From contig JARGOB010000021.1 of assembly GCA_029212925.1 (NCBI GenBank), forward strand, positions 1-48,554: 48,554 nucleotides of DNA, in the 5' to 3' direction. This document shows, in pieces, positions 1 through 8,599 of this stretch. This DNA is from Coxiellaceae bacterium. GTDB lineage: Bacteria > Pseudomonadota > Gammaproteobacteria > Coxiellales > Coxiellaceae. A model generated the notes under the pieces. That model was not told the origin of the DNA and made no database searches. It saw only the letters and a list, made by a program, of their open reading frames with translations. Position 1 is the stretch's first letter. Every line of letters begins with the position of its first letter. Both the position numbers and the translations under genes were made by a program.

Positions 1-201
1 TTAACTTAAACTTGTCCCCAGAACTGCAGAATGATTAAGATACAATCCAGAATAATCTATAGATCTTGAATCGGGCCCTGCCCTGTCACCCCGGCCACCG
101 AGCCGGTACCCAGTTTTCCTTAATAATGCTGTAATTGTAGTGTTGTAGAATAAGATATTGCTGCTGTATATGAAAACGTTAACTAAGAGTATGTATATAT
201 A
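1..201. other. Non-coding lead-in upstream of the first gene
   Basis: No plausible gene is seen here. The stretch holds one GC-rich palindromic repeat (separate entry) and an AT-rich region just before the first start codon. No clear Shine-Dalgarno sequence precedes the ATG at 202; an AAGAG at about 184-188 is too far away to be convincing. Confidence 0.6.
84..113 (-). repeat. Divergent copy of a dispersed palindromic repeat
   Basis: Read on the minus strand this 30-base segment begins CTGGGTACCGG and ends GCCGGGGTGACA. That is the same plan as the two repeats inside acs, which begin CTGGATGCCGG and end TCCGGCATGACA. The CCGG-centred arms can form a hairpin. The local GC content is far above the flanking AT-rich DNA. 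Membership of one repeat family is inferred by eye from the shared ends and arms. Confidence 0.6.
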
Positions 202-2328
202 ATGCGTGATAAGTCAGACAGTTATAGCAGGCATCAATTCGCAACGAATCATATTGCCAGTATCTTGCAATCCGGCGAGGCCTGGCGTTATTTTGTTGAT
301 GGGCCACATCAAGCTGTGGGTCGACTAAAATACCACGAAACAGGCTATTTACCTGCTTTAATGCATAGTTTAGTAACGTTACCGCACTTGGTTGATAAGC
401 GCTTAACGGTTGATGATTTAAATGTACTGCATGAGCATGTTATTGGCTCTGTGGGTGGCACGTTGTACCAAGATGGCGCTAAAGCCAGAGAGGATGTTCC
501 GGGAAGTTGTCGTAAGAAGTTTTCAGAAATTGGTTTTGGTTTGTCGACACAAAACTGCAGTCAGGCTGGTTTATTTGAACTATTAAAAAATATGCGTGAT
601 AACACCGAAAAAAGCAATATCGTACATGTCTTAAGTTCCCCAACTGCATCTGCCAAAAGCTATATTATGCCGGCTGCTCTTAGTTCTAATTCGGACAGTG
701 AGTTGCAGAGAATGGCGGAGGAATTATATGCTGAGCTGCAGGATAGTGCGGTATACCTAAAGCTTGAAGCGCCGCTGCCCCGCAGTGATGAGGACGTTCC
801 GCGCCTTTTGCAAAATTTATTAGATACCTATTATACGGCTATTGATGTGGCAACATCAGTCGGTGACAAAATTACCGCAATTGCAATATTGTGTCGCGAA
901 GCAGCGCAATTGCATCCTTATGTGGACGGCAATGGACGAATGTTTTGTATGCAGCTGCCCTATTTATTATGTATGCAAAACGGTTTCCCCATGCCCATGA
1001 TGGATCAGGTGAATAAATTTGGTTGTTACAGTGTTGAAGAGATTGTGGTTGCGATGCAGAACGGTATGACTGCAACAAGATCAGTGTTGCATCAAAAACA
1101 AACGACCACTGCCTATCCACAAACAGCAGCTGACAATGCAGAATATGCAGCGGTAACGAATACCTGTTTACTGCAACTCGCAGAGAAGCAGCCTAGTGCC
1201 TGGATGCAATTACAAGCGGCAGTAATAAAAGATGATCCAGCATTATGCCCTGACATGAAAAAAATATATCTTTCATCAAGTACTCACGCTAAGGCCAAGG
1301 TGTTTCATCTCGTTCGTAACAGTTACGCTTTTAATTGTTCGCAGCAATTGTTTGAAGAGGCATCGCCGGATTTGCAGTTATTGCGCCATGCGGTTGATGG
1401 TATGCCTTTTTGCATGGCAAGTTTGGTTGCAGAGATAGAAAAAGAGTGCGAAGACCCCAAGGCAGTATTTTCACAAGCGCAATATGAGGCTGCGTGTCAT
1501 GGGAATGTGGGGTTTGTGACCGCGTTGCGTACAGCATGTCCTGCTCTAGACATTAATGCATGTGCGTACAATGGTGAAACAGCTTTTATTGGCGCCGTGC
1601 GTTTTGATCAAAGGCACGTTATTACGGCACTGCAATCGCATGGTGCGAATAGGCATGTTCTGCACGATGGTCTTACAGCATTTATTCATGCTGTGCATAA
1701 TCAAAATGAACCGTTGATTATGCAAATGCTGGCTGCATATAAAAGTGATGGAGTCACTTGCCCTTTGGGTGAGATTTCTTTATCCCCAGAAGCTGATAAA
1801 TACATGGATACTTTATGCCATCATATGGCCGATGAATGCCAGATTGATTTATTACCCTTAATGGTTGGTAATTTTATAAAAGACCAGCCCTCTGCGTTAC
1901 GGCTATTGGATAAGGTCGCAGATATAGCAGAGCGTGATGCCGTGTCGGCGGTAAGAATGTTATCGGCTTTACCTGCGCAGCTTTATAAAATTATTCCAAC
2001 TAGCCATGTGGTTGCGAAAGTGACAGCAGAGACAAAGCTGAAGCTATTTGATGCTAGTTTTGCTAATGTTTCCCCAAGGTCTCAAGCAACACTTGGCGCT
2101 TATACATCCAATGCATTAATTGAAGGAAAGCAAGTTGACTGTTTAAAGGTGCTTATTAGCTCATTTAAAAATATCGGTAATGCAGCGGTTAAGGAATATG
2201 TGAAAAATGAAATTCGTCGAATATTAGCGACATCCGATATGTTGAGGAGTGATAAGTTTGCTATCAACGAGTTGCTGGATGGGCTAGATGATGAGCCTGC
2301 TTACTGTTCACCTCCACTGAGACCATAA
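202..2328 (+). CDS. Fic-domain protein with ankyrin repeats, candidate secreted effector
   Basis: A 708-residue protein with a Fic-like domain in the N-terminal half. The motif at residues 238-249 reads HPYVDGNGRMFC. It keeps the catalytic His238, Asp242 and the GNGR anion loop of the consensus HPFx(D/E)GNGRxxR, but the last Arg is Cys249. Residues about 424-512 contain two to three ankyrin-like repeats. The rest (about 515-690) is helical without a recognised domain, and the tail is polar and Pro-rich. Fic enzymes transfer AMP or other phosphate-containing groups to protein hydroxyls. A Fic domain followed by ankyrins is also the arrangement of Legionella AnkX, a phosphocholine transferase, so the donor nucleotide should not be assumed. 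No signal peptide or membrane segment is seen. A shorter paralogue lies at 4591. A role as an injected effector is inference. Confidence 0.75.
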   Translation: MRDKSDSYSRHQFATNHIASILQSGEAWRYFVDGPHQAVGRLKYHETGYLPALMHSLVTLPHLVDKRLTVDDLNVLHEHVIGSVGGTLYQDGAKAREDVPGSCRKKFSEIGFGLSTQNCSQAGLFELLKNMRDNTEKSNIVHVLSSPTASAKSYIMPAALSSNSDSELQRMAEELYAELQDSAVYLKLEAPLPRSDEDVPRLLQNLLDTYYTAIDVATSVGDKITAIAILCREAAQLHPYVDGNGRMFCMQLPYLLCMQNGFPMPMMDQVNKFGCYSVEEIVVAMQNGMTATRSVLHQKQTTTAYPQTAADNAEYAAVTNTCLLQLAEKQPSAWMQLQAAVIKDDPALCPDMKKIYLSSSTHAKAKVFHLVRNSYAFNCSQQLFEEASPDLQLLRHAVDGMPFCMASLVAEIEKECEDPKAVFSQAQYEAACHGNVGFVTALRTACPALDINACAYNGETAFIGAVRFDQRHVITALQSHGANRHVLHDGLTAFIHAVHNQNEPLIMQMLAAYKSDGVTCPLGEISLSPEADKYMDTLCHHMADECQIDLLPLMVGNFIKDQPSALRLLDKVADIAERDAVSAVRMLSALPAQLYKIIPTSHVVAKVTAETKLKLFDASFANVSPRSQATLGAYTSNALIEGKQVDCLKVLISSFKNIGNAAVKEYVKNEIRRILATSDMLRSDKFAINELLDGLDDEPAYCSPPLRP

Positions 2329-2346
2329 CTTCAATAACGAAGGCGG

Positions 2347-3603
2347 CTATTTTACTTTACGATGAGACATCAATCGAGTAAAAGGTAATAATGAAAGGCC
2401 GAGCATGAGTATAAAGAAGCCAATCAGTTTCAGCATGTTTGGCCACAGACTTGCAAACCCAACATTGCGTACAAAGATATCTAAGAAAGCACTTTGTGCC
2501 CAATACAGCGGTGAAAATTCACTGATATGCTTTAAGCTTTCAGGCATTAAGTACATCGGAACAAATATTCCACTGACGGCTGCAACAATGATAATGATGA
2601 ATGGGGCCAAGATTGTCGCTTGTTGATAACTGGTGGCATACATGCCAATCAACAGTCCAAAACCAATGGCTGCCAGTGATGCACAAAAACCGACGAGGTA
2701 AACAAAGCCTACATGTCCGCCTAAATTAAGTGCTGGCAAACCAAAATGCGGTAACAGAAATACTGCTATTAACAGCATAAAACTCATCTGCACAATATTT
2801 AATACTACATAACAAATTACGCGCCCAATGATATGCACTATTTGCAAAACGGGAGCAATGCGAATGCGTTGGATGACTCCCATGGAGCGTTCTCGTATCA
2901 TCTGCCCTGCCAGTGGAATCACAATAAAAAACATGCCAAACAATGTCCACGCAGGAACATTCTGCTGTACGGCGTTCGGACTTACCGCGGGGGCTTCTTT
3001 GGTATTTTTTTGAGATGTGGATGCAAAGTGTTGTTCCAGGTTGAACCACTGCGTAACCGATTTTGAGTTGGTGATTTGACGGCTGCGGATAAGCGTATTT
3101 TGTGTGGCTTCCAGCTGAATGGTCTGGAGCATGTAATCTAACCCGCTTTTTAAGCTTTTAACGACACTTTTAGGGATGGTTGGGTCGGTATATATCAACA
3201 CAGAATTTAACGTTATTTTAGCCTTGGCGCGTTTAGTCGCCAACTGACGCAGATTTTTTTTGATGTCCTTAGTTAAGTTTTTATCGATAATGATAAATGC
3301 ATCATAGTGGCCTTTCGCGACTTGCTTCTCAGCTTTTTCCTTGGTGTTTGAGTCGCTTAATTGATATTCGGTAATTTTAAAATCAGCTTTCTTTATCAAT
3401 TGCTTTGCAATTTCTTTGCCTGTTTTGCCCGTATCTTGGTTGAGCAGTAGAACACTTAGGCTTTTTGCTGGATTATCTGTATTCTGTTGACTTAAGCTCA
3501 CCATCACCAATAAAAATACTGGCAGGATAAATAAAATGAGTAAACCGATTTTGTCGCGGATTAATAGTCGAATTTCTTTTATGATAATTGCAAATATGAC
3601 CAT
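2347..3603 (-). CDS. ABC-2 type transporter permease
   Basis: A 418-residue membrane protein. One membrane helix lies at about 18-36. A large extracytoplasmic domain spans about 40-215, and five or so further helices follow from residue 218. The segment after helix 2 (IRERSMGVIQRIRIAP) is typical of ABC2_membrane_3 exporters of the YhhJ/DrrB kind. It starts 4 bases after the stop of the ATPase gene at 3608-4357, so the two are one transcription unit and would form one exporter. The substrate (drug, lipid or small molecule) cannot be told. No HlyD-like adaptor is encoded next to it. The gene converges on the Fic gene that ends at 2328. Confidence 0.88.
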   Translation of the reverse strand: MVIFAIIIKEIRLLIRDKIGLLILFILPVFLLVMVSLSQQNTDNPAKSLSVLLLNQDTGKTGKEIAKQLIKKADFKITEYQLSDSNTKEKAEKQVAKGHYDAFIIIDKNLTKDIKKNLRQLATKRAKAKITLNSVLIYTDPTIPKSVVKSLKSGLDYMLQTIQLEATQNTLIRSRQITNSKSVTQWFNLEQHFASTSQKNTKEAPAVSPNAVQQNVPAWTLFGMFFIVIPLAGQMIRERSMGVIQRIRIAPVLQIVHIIGRVICYVVLNIVQMSFMLLIAVFLLPHFGLPALNLGGHVGFVYLVGFCASLAAIGFGLLIGMYATSYQQATILAPFIIIIVAAVSGIFVPMYLMPESLKHISEFSPLYWAQSAFLDIFVRNVGFASLWPNMLKLIGFFILMLGLSLLPFTRLMSHRKVK

Positions 3604-3607
3604 GTTG

Positions 3608-4357
3608 TTAGTCCCTTAAGTGATGCCCTGTAAGTTCTAAGAAAACGTCACCCAAGTCTTTAGCGGTATTACTGTCGGCAATTAATTCATTGGGTGAGCC
3701 GACAGTAATAATTTTGCCATCATTCATTACCGCTACGCGATTACACATTTCTTGCGCTTCTTCTAAATAATGCGTGGTATAGAGCATCGTTGTACCCGCA
3801 GCATTCAGTGCTTTTAGAATTTCGAATATAACGTTCCTTGATTGCGGGTCGACGTTAACGGTTGGTTCATCCAAATAAATCACTTGTGGTTTGTGGATTA
3901 AACCAATTACTAAGTTAGCGCGTCGCTGCATGCCACCTGAATAGTTCATAATGGGCCGTTTGGTAACGTGAGTTAAGTGCGCAATTGTCAAACATTCATC
4001 AATACGTTCCTTGAGCAATTTGCCATGCAGGCCATACAGGCGACCAAAGAATTTCAAGTTATCAATAATGGAGAGGCTGCTATACATAGCGATATCTTGC
4101 GGGATCAAACCAGTCATTGGTTTGATGTGGCTCATTTGGTTGCTGATATTGAACCCTTGGACAGTGACAGAGCCTGAAGAGGGGGTAATTAAACCCGTCA
4201 TGATAGAGATTAAGGTTGTTTTTCCGCAGCCATTAGGTCCAAGCAATCCATAAAAATCACCCTGCGAAACACATAGATCCACGCCTTTCAAAGACAGTTC
4301 TGTGTTGCCGGAATAACGCTTTGTTAGCTTATTGACAGCAATCATGCACTCGCTCAT
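3608..4357 (-). CDS. ABC transporter ATP-binding protein
   Basis: A 249-residue nucleotide-binding subunit. Walker A is GPNGCGKTT at about 40-48, the Q-loop glutamine is near 87, the signature is YSGGMQRR at 139-146, and Walker B with its catalytic Glu is VIYLDEP at 159-165. The sequence TTHYLEEAQ that follows carries the H-loop. This set and the length fit the CcmA/DrrA-like exporter group. It drives the permease encoded immediately downstream (2347-3603). AGGA precedes the ATG closely; an in-frame Met at residue 5 is an alternative start. Confidence 0.92.
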   Translation of the reverse strand: MSECMIAVNKLTKRYSGNTELSLKGVDLCVSQGDFYGLLGPNGCGKTTLISIMTGLITPSSGSVTVQGFNISNQMSHIKPMTGLIPQDIAMYSSLSIIDNLKFFGRLYGLHGKLLKERIDECLTIAHLTHVTKRPIMNYSGGMQRRANLVIGLIHKPQVIYLDEPTVNVDPQSRNVIFEILKALNAAGTTMLYTTHYLEEAQEMCNRVAVMNDGKIITVGSPNELIADSNTAKDLGDVFLELTGHHLRD

Positions 4358-4590
4358 TTGTCCTGCCTTATCGATTCAGATAGGGCTAGTATAGTAGACA
4401 ACACTGCTTAGTATATTGTTGATTAATAGCATATTTTGTTGAGCTGAGAATGCTATTGGCTGCTGCGTAGAAAATCATAGCCGATCCAATAACCACCCAG
4501 TCTATTATTTGACCCATCCTGGGATTTATAATAAGGTGGCTTCCGATATTATGGAAGACGACGTACTAACTGTGATTTTGTGAATTTATA

Positions 4591-5625
4591 ATGCGATATG
4601 TGCCACTAACCCAAGATTTTGATTATTCTGATTTGCCAGGCATCGGCGCGCGCCGGACCAAGGGCTGCCTAGTCAAATTGAATTTAGTAACCTCTAACAC
4701 GAGTGAAGCCGGGTTTTATGAGTTATTCATGGCTATGCGGTTTGATGCCATTAACAAAAGCCGGTTAAAGATATCTACGTCTGGGGGCATGCCACTGCGT
4801 TATATTGATCGTGATAGTGTATGTAAAGCTAAAAGCCTGACTGCTTTAGTTAAAGAGTGCATGATCGCAGTTAAACAGAAAGAACTGCAGGTGGAGTTGA
4901 TGAGCTCATTTCCTGTTAGTGATGCTGAGGTATCTACCGATTTACAGCACTTAGTGAGTTTTTATAATGTAGAAATTACTATGGCCACCAGTGATCGTGA
5001 AAAATTGCAGGCGATTGTAAAGTATTGTCGCGGTATGTTGCAGTATCAACCGTATGAAACCGGTAATGATTTTGTTTATGGCATGCTGCTGCCTTATTTA
5101 TTGTGTTTTCAAAACGATTTAATTTTACCGAAAACTAAGTGTTATGTTAAAGCCAATAGGGGTGTTAAGGAAACCGTGGCTGTAATGCAAATGGATATTG
5201 GTAAGGTGAGTGCTTTTGTTGGGGACAATGTGCCGCCTCATGAGGCGCAATGCGGTATTACTGATATGCAGTTGATGTACTATGCGCAAAGTGGCGATAC
5301 CCGTTATGTGAATGCTTTAGTTGGGTCTGTAGAGCCCGGCATATTAGTTGAAGCGCAATATGCTGCCGCTTGCCGCGGTCATGTTCCGTTTATTGGTGCT
5401 CTGCGAGCCGCTTGTCGCGCAAGTGGCATTGGATTAAGCATTGAAGCACCAGCCTATAATGGTGAAACGCCATTGGCTGGTGCTAGACGATATAACAAAC
5501 CTAGAACAGCGGCCTGGATACATAAACAGTCGGTGAAGCCACGTTTGTTTTCGTCCCCAACGGAGGTGCCAGAGCAGCTGGGCTTGGAAGTCCCTGCTGC
5601 TCTGGCACCTTCATTAGCTAGCTAG
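4591..5625 (+). CDS. Degenerate Fic-like protein, shorter paralogue of the 202-2328 protein
   Basis: A 344-residue protein that aligns with residues of about 110-480 of the first Fic/ankyrin protein. Shared stretches include an (E/Q)AG(F/L)(Y/F)EL segment, an LPYLLC(F/M)QN block after the active site, the opening AQY-AAC of the ankyrin region, and the AYNGET ankyrin turn. The Fic motif has decayed: QPYETGNDF at 153-161 stands where the paralogue has HPYVDGNGR. The catalytic His is Gln, the acidic residue is Thr, and the last Gly and Arg of GNGR are lost. AMP transfer by the normal mechanism is therefore not expected. It may be a pseudo-enzyme or a gene in decay, since the N-terminal 110 and C-terminal 200 residues of its relative are absent. 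No Shine-Dalgarno sequence is seen. It overlaps the convergent lipoprotein gene by 8 bases. Confidence 0.7.
   Translation: MRYVPLTQDFDYSDLPGIGARRTKGCLVKLNLVTSNTSEAGFYELFMAMRFDAINKSRLKISTSGGMPLRYIDRDSVCKAKSLTALVKECMIAVKQKELQVELMSSFPVSDAEVSTDLQHLVSFYNVEITMATSDREKLQAIVKYCRGMLQYQPYETGNDFVYGMLLPYLLCFQNDLILPKTKCYVKANRGVKETVAVMQMDIGKVSAFVGDNVPPHEAQCGITDMQLMYYAQSGDTRYVNALVGSVEPGILVEAQYAAACRGHVPFIGALRAACRASGIGLSIEAPAYNGETPLAGARRYNKPRTAAWIHKQSVKPRLFSSPTEVPEQLGLEVPAALAPSLAS
5564..5610. repeat. 15-bp inverted repeat at the 3' end of the degenerate Fic gene
   Basis: Perfect arms AGGTGCCAGAGCAGC (5564-5578) and GCTGCTCTGGCACCT (5596-5610) are separated by 17 bases. The hairpin lies inside the last codons of the plus-strand gene and just beyond the stop of the minus-strand lipoprotein gene. 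A run of six T follows on the plus strand, but about 17 bases further on. It may be a shared transcription end for the two converging genes, though it is not a textbook intrinsic terminator. Confidence 0.55.
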
Positions 5626-6040
5626 CTTTTTTCTTGGCTTTATCACAAAACGCGGTGCAGACGCGATGAGTAGTCACCGTGCCACCACAAGTGGAGTAAC
5701 ACTGGCGATACATGGCGGCGCAATGGTTGCCTGAGCTGCAGCTCCAGTCGTTTTTAAAGTCACCAACACTGCGATCAACCGGTTGGTGTGTGCGGCGTTG
5801 GTTAACAGCGTATTCATGATACGCTTCTTCCGCGGCCGAACTTTCGCGATCTTCGCAACGTTGATAGCTGTCTTGCGCGGTTCTTTCACACAATAAACGA
5901 TTACGTTGACACGCTACCACGCAACGTCGTGCTTTATTGCTCTTCGGTGGCTGGTAGGTGTAGCTGGTTTTATAAATGGGGCCACAGCCGGTTAAACCGA
6001 CTGTGGCTGCTGCGATTAAACATACGGACAGTTTTTTCAT
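5618..6040 (-). CDS. Small Cys-rich lipoprotein
   Basis: A 140-residue protein. It has a lipoprotein signal peptide with lipobox LTGC at 16-19, so Cys19 should be lipidated and the protein exported. The mature part has ten cysteines, including three CX3C pairs (C40/C44, C114/C118, C128/C132), as expected for a disulfide-bonded periplasmic or outer-membrane protein. The centre is rich in charged residues. The family is not recognised. It begins 8 bases after the stop of ahcY on the same strand, so it is probably the last gene of the metK-ahcY run, although the functional link is unclear. Confidence 0.75.
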   Translation of the reverse strand: MKKLSVCLIAAATVGLTGCGPIYKTSYTYQPPKSNKARRCVVACQRNRLLCERTAQDSYQRCEDRESSAAEEAYHEYAVNQRRTHQPVDRSVGDFKNDWSCSSGNHCAAMYRQCYSTCGGTVTTHRVCTAFCDKAKKKAS

Positions 6041-6048
6041 TGTTACGT

Positions 6049-7365
6049 TTAGTACCTATAGTGTTCAGGTTTAAATGGTCCTTGCGTTTTCACACCGATA
6101 TATTCGGCTTGTTCCTGTGTAAGCTGAGTAAGCTTGGCGCCCACTTTCTCCAAATGCAGTCGTGCTACTTCTTCATCTAAGATTTTAGGTAACACATACA
6201 CTTCGTTATCGTATTTTTCATGATTTTTGTGCAATTCCATTTGTGCTAACACTTGGTTAGTAAAGGAGTTAGACATCACAAAGCTTGGGTGACCGGTGGC
6301 GCAACCTAGATTCACTAAACGACCACGCGCTAATAAGATAATACGTTTGCCATCAGGGAAGATCACGTGATCCACTTGTGGTTTGATGTTTTCCCACTGG
6401 TATTTTTCAATGGCAGCAACATCAATTTCTAAATCGAAGTGACCAATGTTAGAAACAATCGCTTGGTCTTTCATTGCAACCATATGGTCATGAGTAATAA
6501 TACCTTTGTTACCGGTGGTGGTGACAAAGATATCACCGCGTGCAGCGATGTCATCCATGGTGACTACTTCATAGCCTTCCATCGCGGCTTGCAATGCACA
6601 AATAGGGTCGATCTCGGTGATCATTACTTTAGCGCCTAAGGCTTTTAATGAAGCGGCACACCCTTTACCAACATCACCATAACCCGCAACAACAGCCACT
6701 TTACCTGCAATCATCACGTCAGTGGCACGCTTTAAAGCATCCACTAAAGATTCGCGGCAACCATATAGGTTGTCGAACTTTGATTTAGTCACCGAATCAT
6801 TGACATTAAATGCTGGCACTTTTAACGTACCATTTTTTACCATTTCATATAAATGATGCACACCCGTAGTGGTCTCTTCAGACAACCCTTTAATGTCCGC
6901 TAATAATTCAGGGAACTTGTCGTGAACCATGGTGGTAAGGTCGCCACCATCATCTAATAATAAGTTAGGCTTCCAACCATCGGGGCCGGTAACGGTTTGT
7001 TCGATACACCAGTTGTATTCTTCTTCGGTTTCACCTTTCCAAGCGAATACTGGAATACCTGCTTTAGCCATGGCAGCAGCTGCGTGATCTTGCGTGGAAT
7101 AAATATTACAAGAAGACCAGCGTATTTCAGCGCCGAGTGCTACCAAGGTTTCCATTAATACGGCAGTCTGTACGGTCATGTGTAAACAACCAACAATACG
7201 TGCGCCAGTTAATGGTTTATCTGAACCGTATTTATTACGCAGTGACATCAAGCCTGGCATTTCGGTTTCGGCAATCGCTATTTCTTTACGACCGAAATCA
7301 GCTTGTGTGATATCGGCTACTTTGTAGTCAGCTTCTACGCTAGTAAGGGGGGCTGTAGTGCTCAT
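6049..7365 (-). CDS. ahcY: Adenosylhomocysteinase (S-adenosyl-L-homocysteine hydrolase)
   Basis: A 438-residue protein of normal family length. It reversibly cleaves S-adenosylhomocysteine to adenosine and homocysteine, which removes the product inhibitor of methyltransferases. Visible family marks are the NAD-binding segment [12 protein letters not shown] followed by an acidic strand end (ITEIDP), the SNIGHFD block, and the C-terminal PEHYRY ending. The start overlaps the stop of metK by 4 bases (ATGA type), so the two are translationally coupled and act in sequence. Its homocysteine product can feed the cystathionine genes at 24.8-27 kb. Confidence 0.97.
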   Translation of the reverse strand: MSTTAPLTSVEADYKVADITQADFGRKEIAIAETEMPGLMSLRNKYGSDKPLTGARIVGCLHMTVQTAVLMETLVALGAEIRWSSCNIYSTQDHAAAAMAKAGIPVFAWKGETEEEYNWCIEQTVTGPDGWKPNLLLDDGGDLTTMVHDKFPELLADIKGLSEETTTGVHHLYEMVKNGTLKVPAFNVNDSVTKSKFDNLYGCRESLVDALKRATDVMIAGKVAVVAGYGDVGKGCAASLKALGAKVMITEIDPICALQAAMEGYEVVTMDDIAARGDIFVTTTGNKGIITHDHMVAMKDQAIVSNIGHFDLEIDVAAIEKYQWENIKPQVDHVIFPDGKRIILLARGRLVNLGCATGHPSFVMSNSFTNQVLAQMELHKNHEKYDNEVYVLPKILDEEVARLHLEKVGAKLTQLTQEQAEYIGVKTQGPFKPEHYRY

Positions 7366-8549
7366 GAGTGCATTTCCTTTTGGTCTAAAGAGGTGAGTTC
7401 TGCGTTTAACGCATCGGCTTTGTCAGTTTTTTCCCACGTAAAGCTGTCTTCTGTGCGACCGAAGTGGCCATAGGCAGCTGTAGGTTGGTAAATCGGTTGC
7501 AATAATTGCAGGCTTTCAATAATACCTTGTGGGGTTAAATCGAAGTGCTCGCGAATTAAGGCGGCAATTTGTTCGTCGGCCATTTTGCCGGTACCAAAGG
7601 TGTTAACGCTGATCGATGTGGGTTCAACAACACCAATGGCGTAAGATACTTGGATCTCGCATCGTTCGGCAAGGCCAGCGGCTACAATGTTCTTAGCCAC
7701 ATAACGTGCCATATAAGCGGCTGAACGATCAACCTTGCTCGGGTCTTTGCCTGAGAACGCACCACCACCATGACGCGCCATACCACCATAGGTATCAACA
7801 ATAATTTTACGTCCGGTTAAGCCACAATCGCCAACAGGTCCACCGATCACAAAGCGACCGGTCGGATTAATATGGTAGATGGTATCTTTGGTGAGCCACT
7901 CTGCAGGGATCACGGGCTTGATGATTTCCTCCATCACCGCTTCTTGCAGTGTGCTTTGAGTGATATCGGGGTCATGCTGTGTTGATAACACCACGCAATC
8001 AACAGCTACCGGCTTGTCATTTTCATAGCGGAAGCTTAATTGGCTTTTGGCATCGGGGCGTAACCAGGTGAGGCAGCCATTTTTGCGTAACTCTGCTTGG
8101 CGTTTGACTAAACGATGCGCATAAGTAATCGGCGCAGGCATTAATACATCAGTTTCGTTGCTGGCATAGCCAAACATTAAACCTTGGTCGCCGGCACCGA
8201 GTGATTCGTCACTGCGATCAACGCCCATGGCGATGTCAGGCGACTGCTTACCAATCGCATTGATGATGGCACAAGTGTCACCGTCAAAACCGTAATCTGA
8301 ATGGTTGTAACCGATATCGTTAATGACTTTACGCGCCAGCGCCTCGGCATCTACCCATGCGCTAGTGGTAATTTCGCCGGCAATTAACACCATGCCGGTT
8401 TTTACTAACGTTTCACAAGCCACACGGGCTTGTTTATCTTGTTGTAAAATAGCGTCTAGTACTGCGTCAGATATTTGATCAGCAATCTTATCAGGATGGC
8501 CTTCGGACACTGACTCCGATGTGAAACTCGTAAGGCGTGATTGATTCAT
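7362..8549 (-). CDS. metK: S-adenosylmethionine synthase
   Basis: A 395-residue enzyme that makes S-adenosylmethionine from methionine and ATP. Motifs seen are [19 protein letters not shown] near the N-terminus, GAGDQG, and the glycine-rich [19 protein letters not shown] loop. The start is placed at the Met before [13 protein letters not shown], which gives the family's usual N-terminus. An upstream in-frame ATG at 8588 would add 13 residues that MetK proteins lack. Neither start has a strong Shine-Dalgarno sequence. No SAM riboswitch fold was recognised in the short gap upstream, where a 16-base near-palindrome occurs. Confidence 0.95.
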   Translation of the reverse strand: MNQSRLTSFTSESVSEGHPDKIADQISDAVLDAILQQDKQARVACETLVKTGMVLIAGEITTSAWVDAEALARKVINDIGYNHSDYGFDGDTCAIINAIGKQSPDIAMGVDRSDESLGAGDQGLMFGYASNETDVLMPAPITYAHRLVKRQAELRKNGCLTWLRPDAKSQLSFRYENDKPVAVDCVVLSTQHDPDITQSTLQEAVMEEIIKPVIPAEWLTKDTIYHINPTGRFVIGGPVGDCGLTGRKIIVDTYGGMARHGGGAFSGKDPSKVDRSAAYMARYVAKNIVAAGLAERCEIQVSYAIGVVEPTSISVNTFGTGKMADEQIAALIREHFDLTPQGIIESLQLLQPIYQPTAAYGHFGRTEDSFTWEKTDKADALNAELTSLDQKEMHS

Positions 8550-8583
8550 GGGTGATTCGTCTTCGCTACAGTTAATCAAGGCC

Positions 8584-8599
8584 GACATAGTACCATGTC
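8584..8599. promoter_or_regulatory. Near-palindrome between the GT-C gene and metK
   Basis: GACATAGTACCATGTC is a 16-base palindrome except for one mismatched pair (A/C). It sits just after the stop of the glycosyltransferase gene and about 35 bases before the chosen metK start. It could be an operator or a small RNA hairpin. No function is established. Confidence 0.25.
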
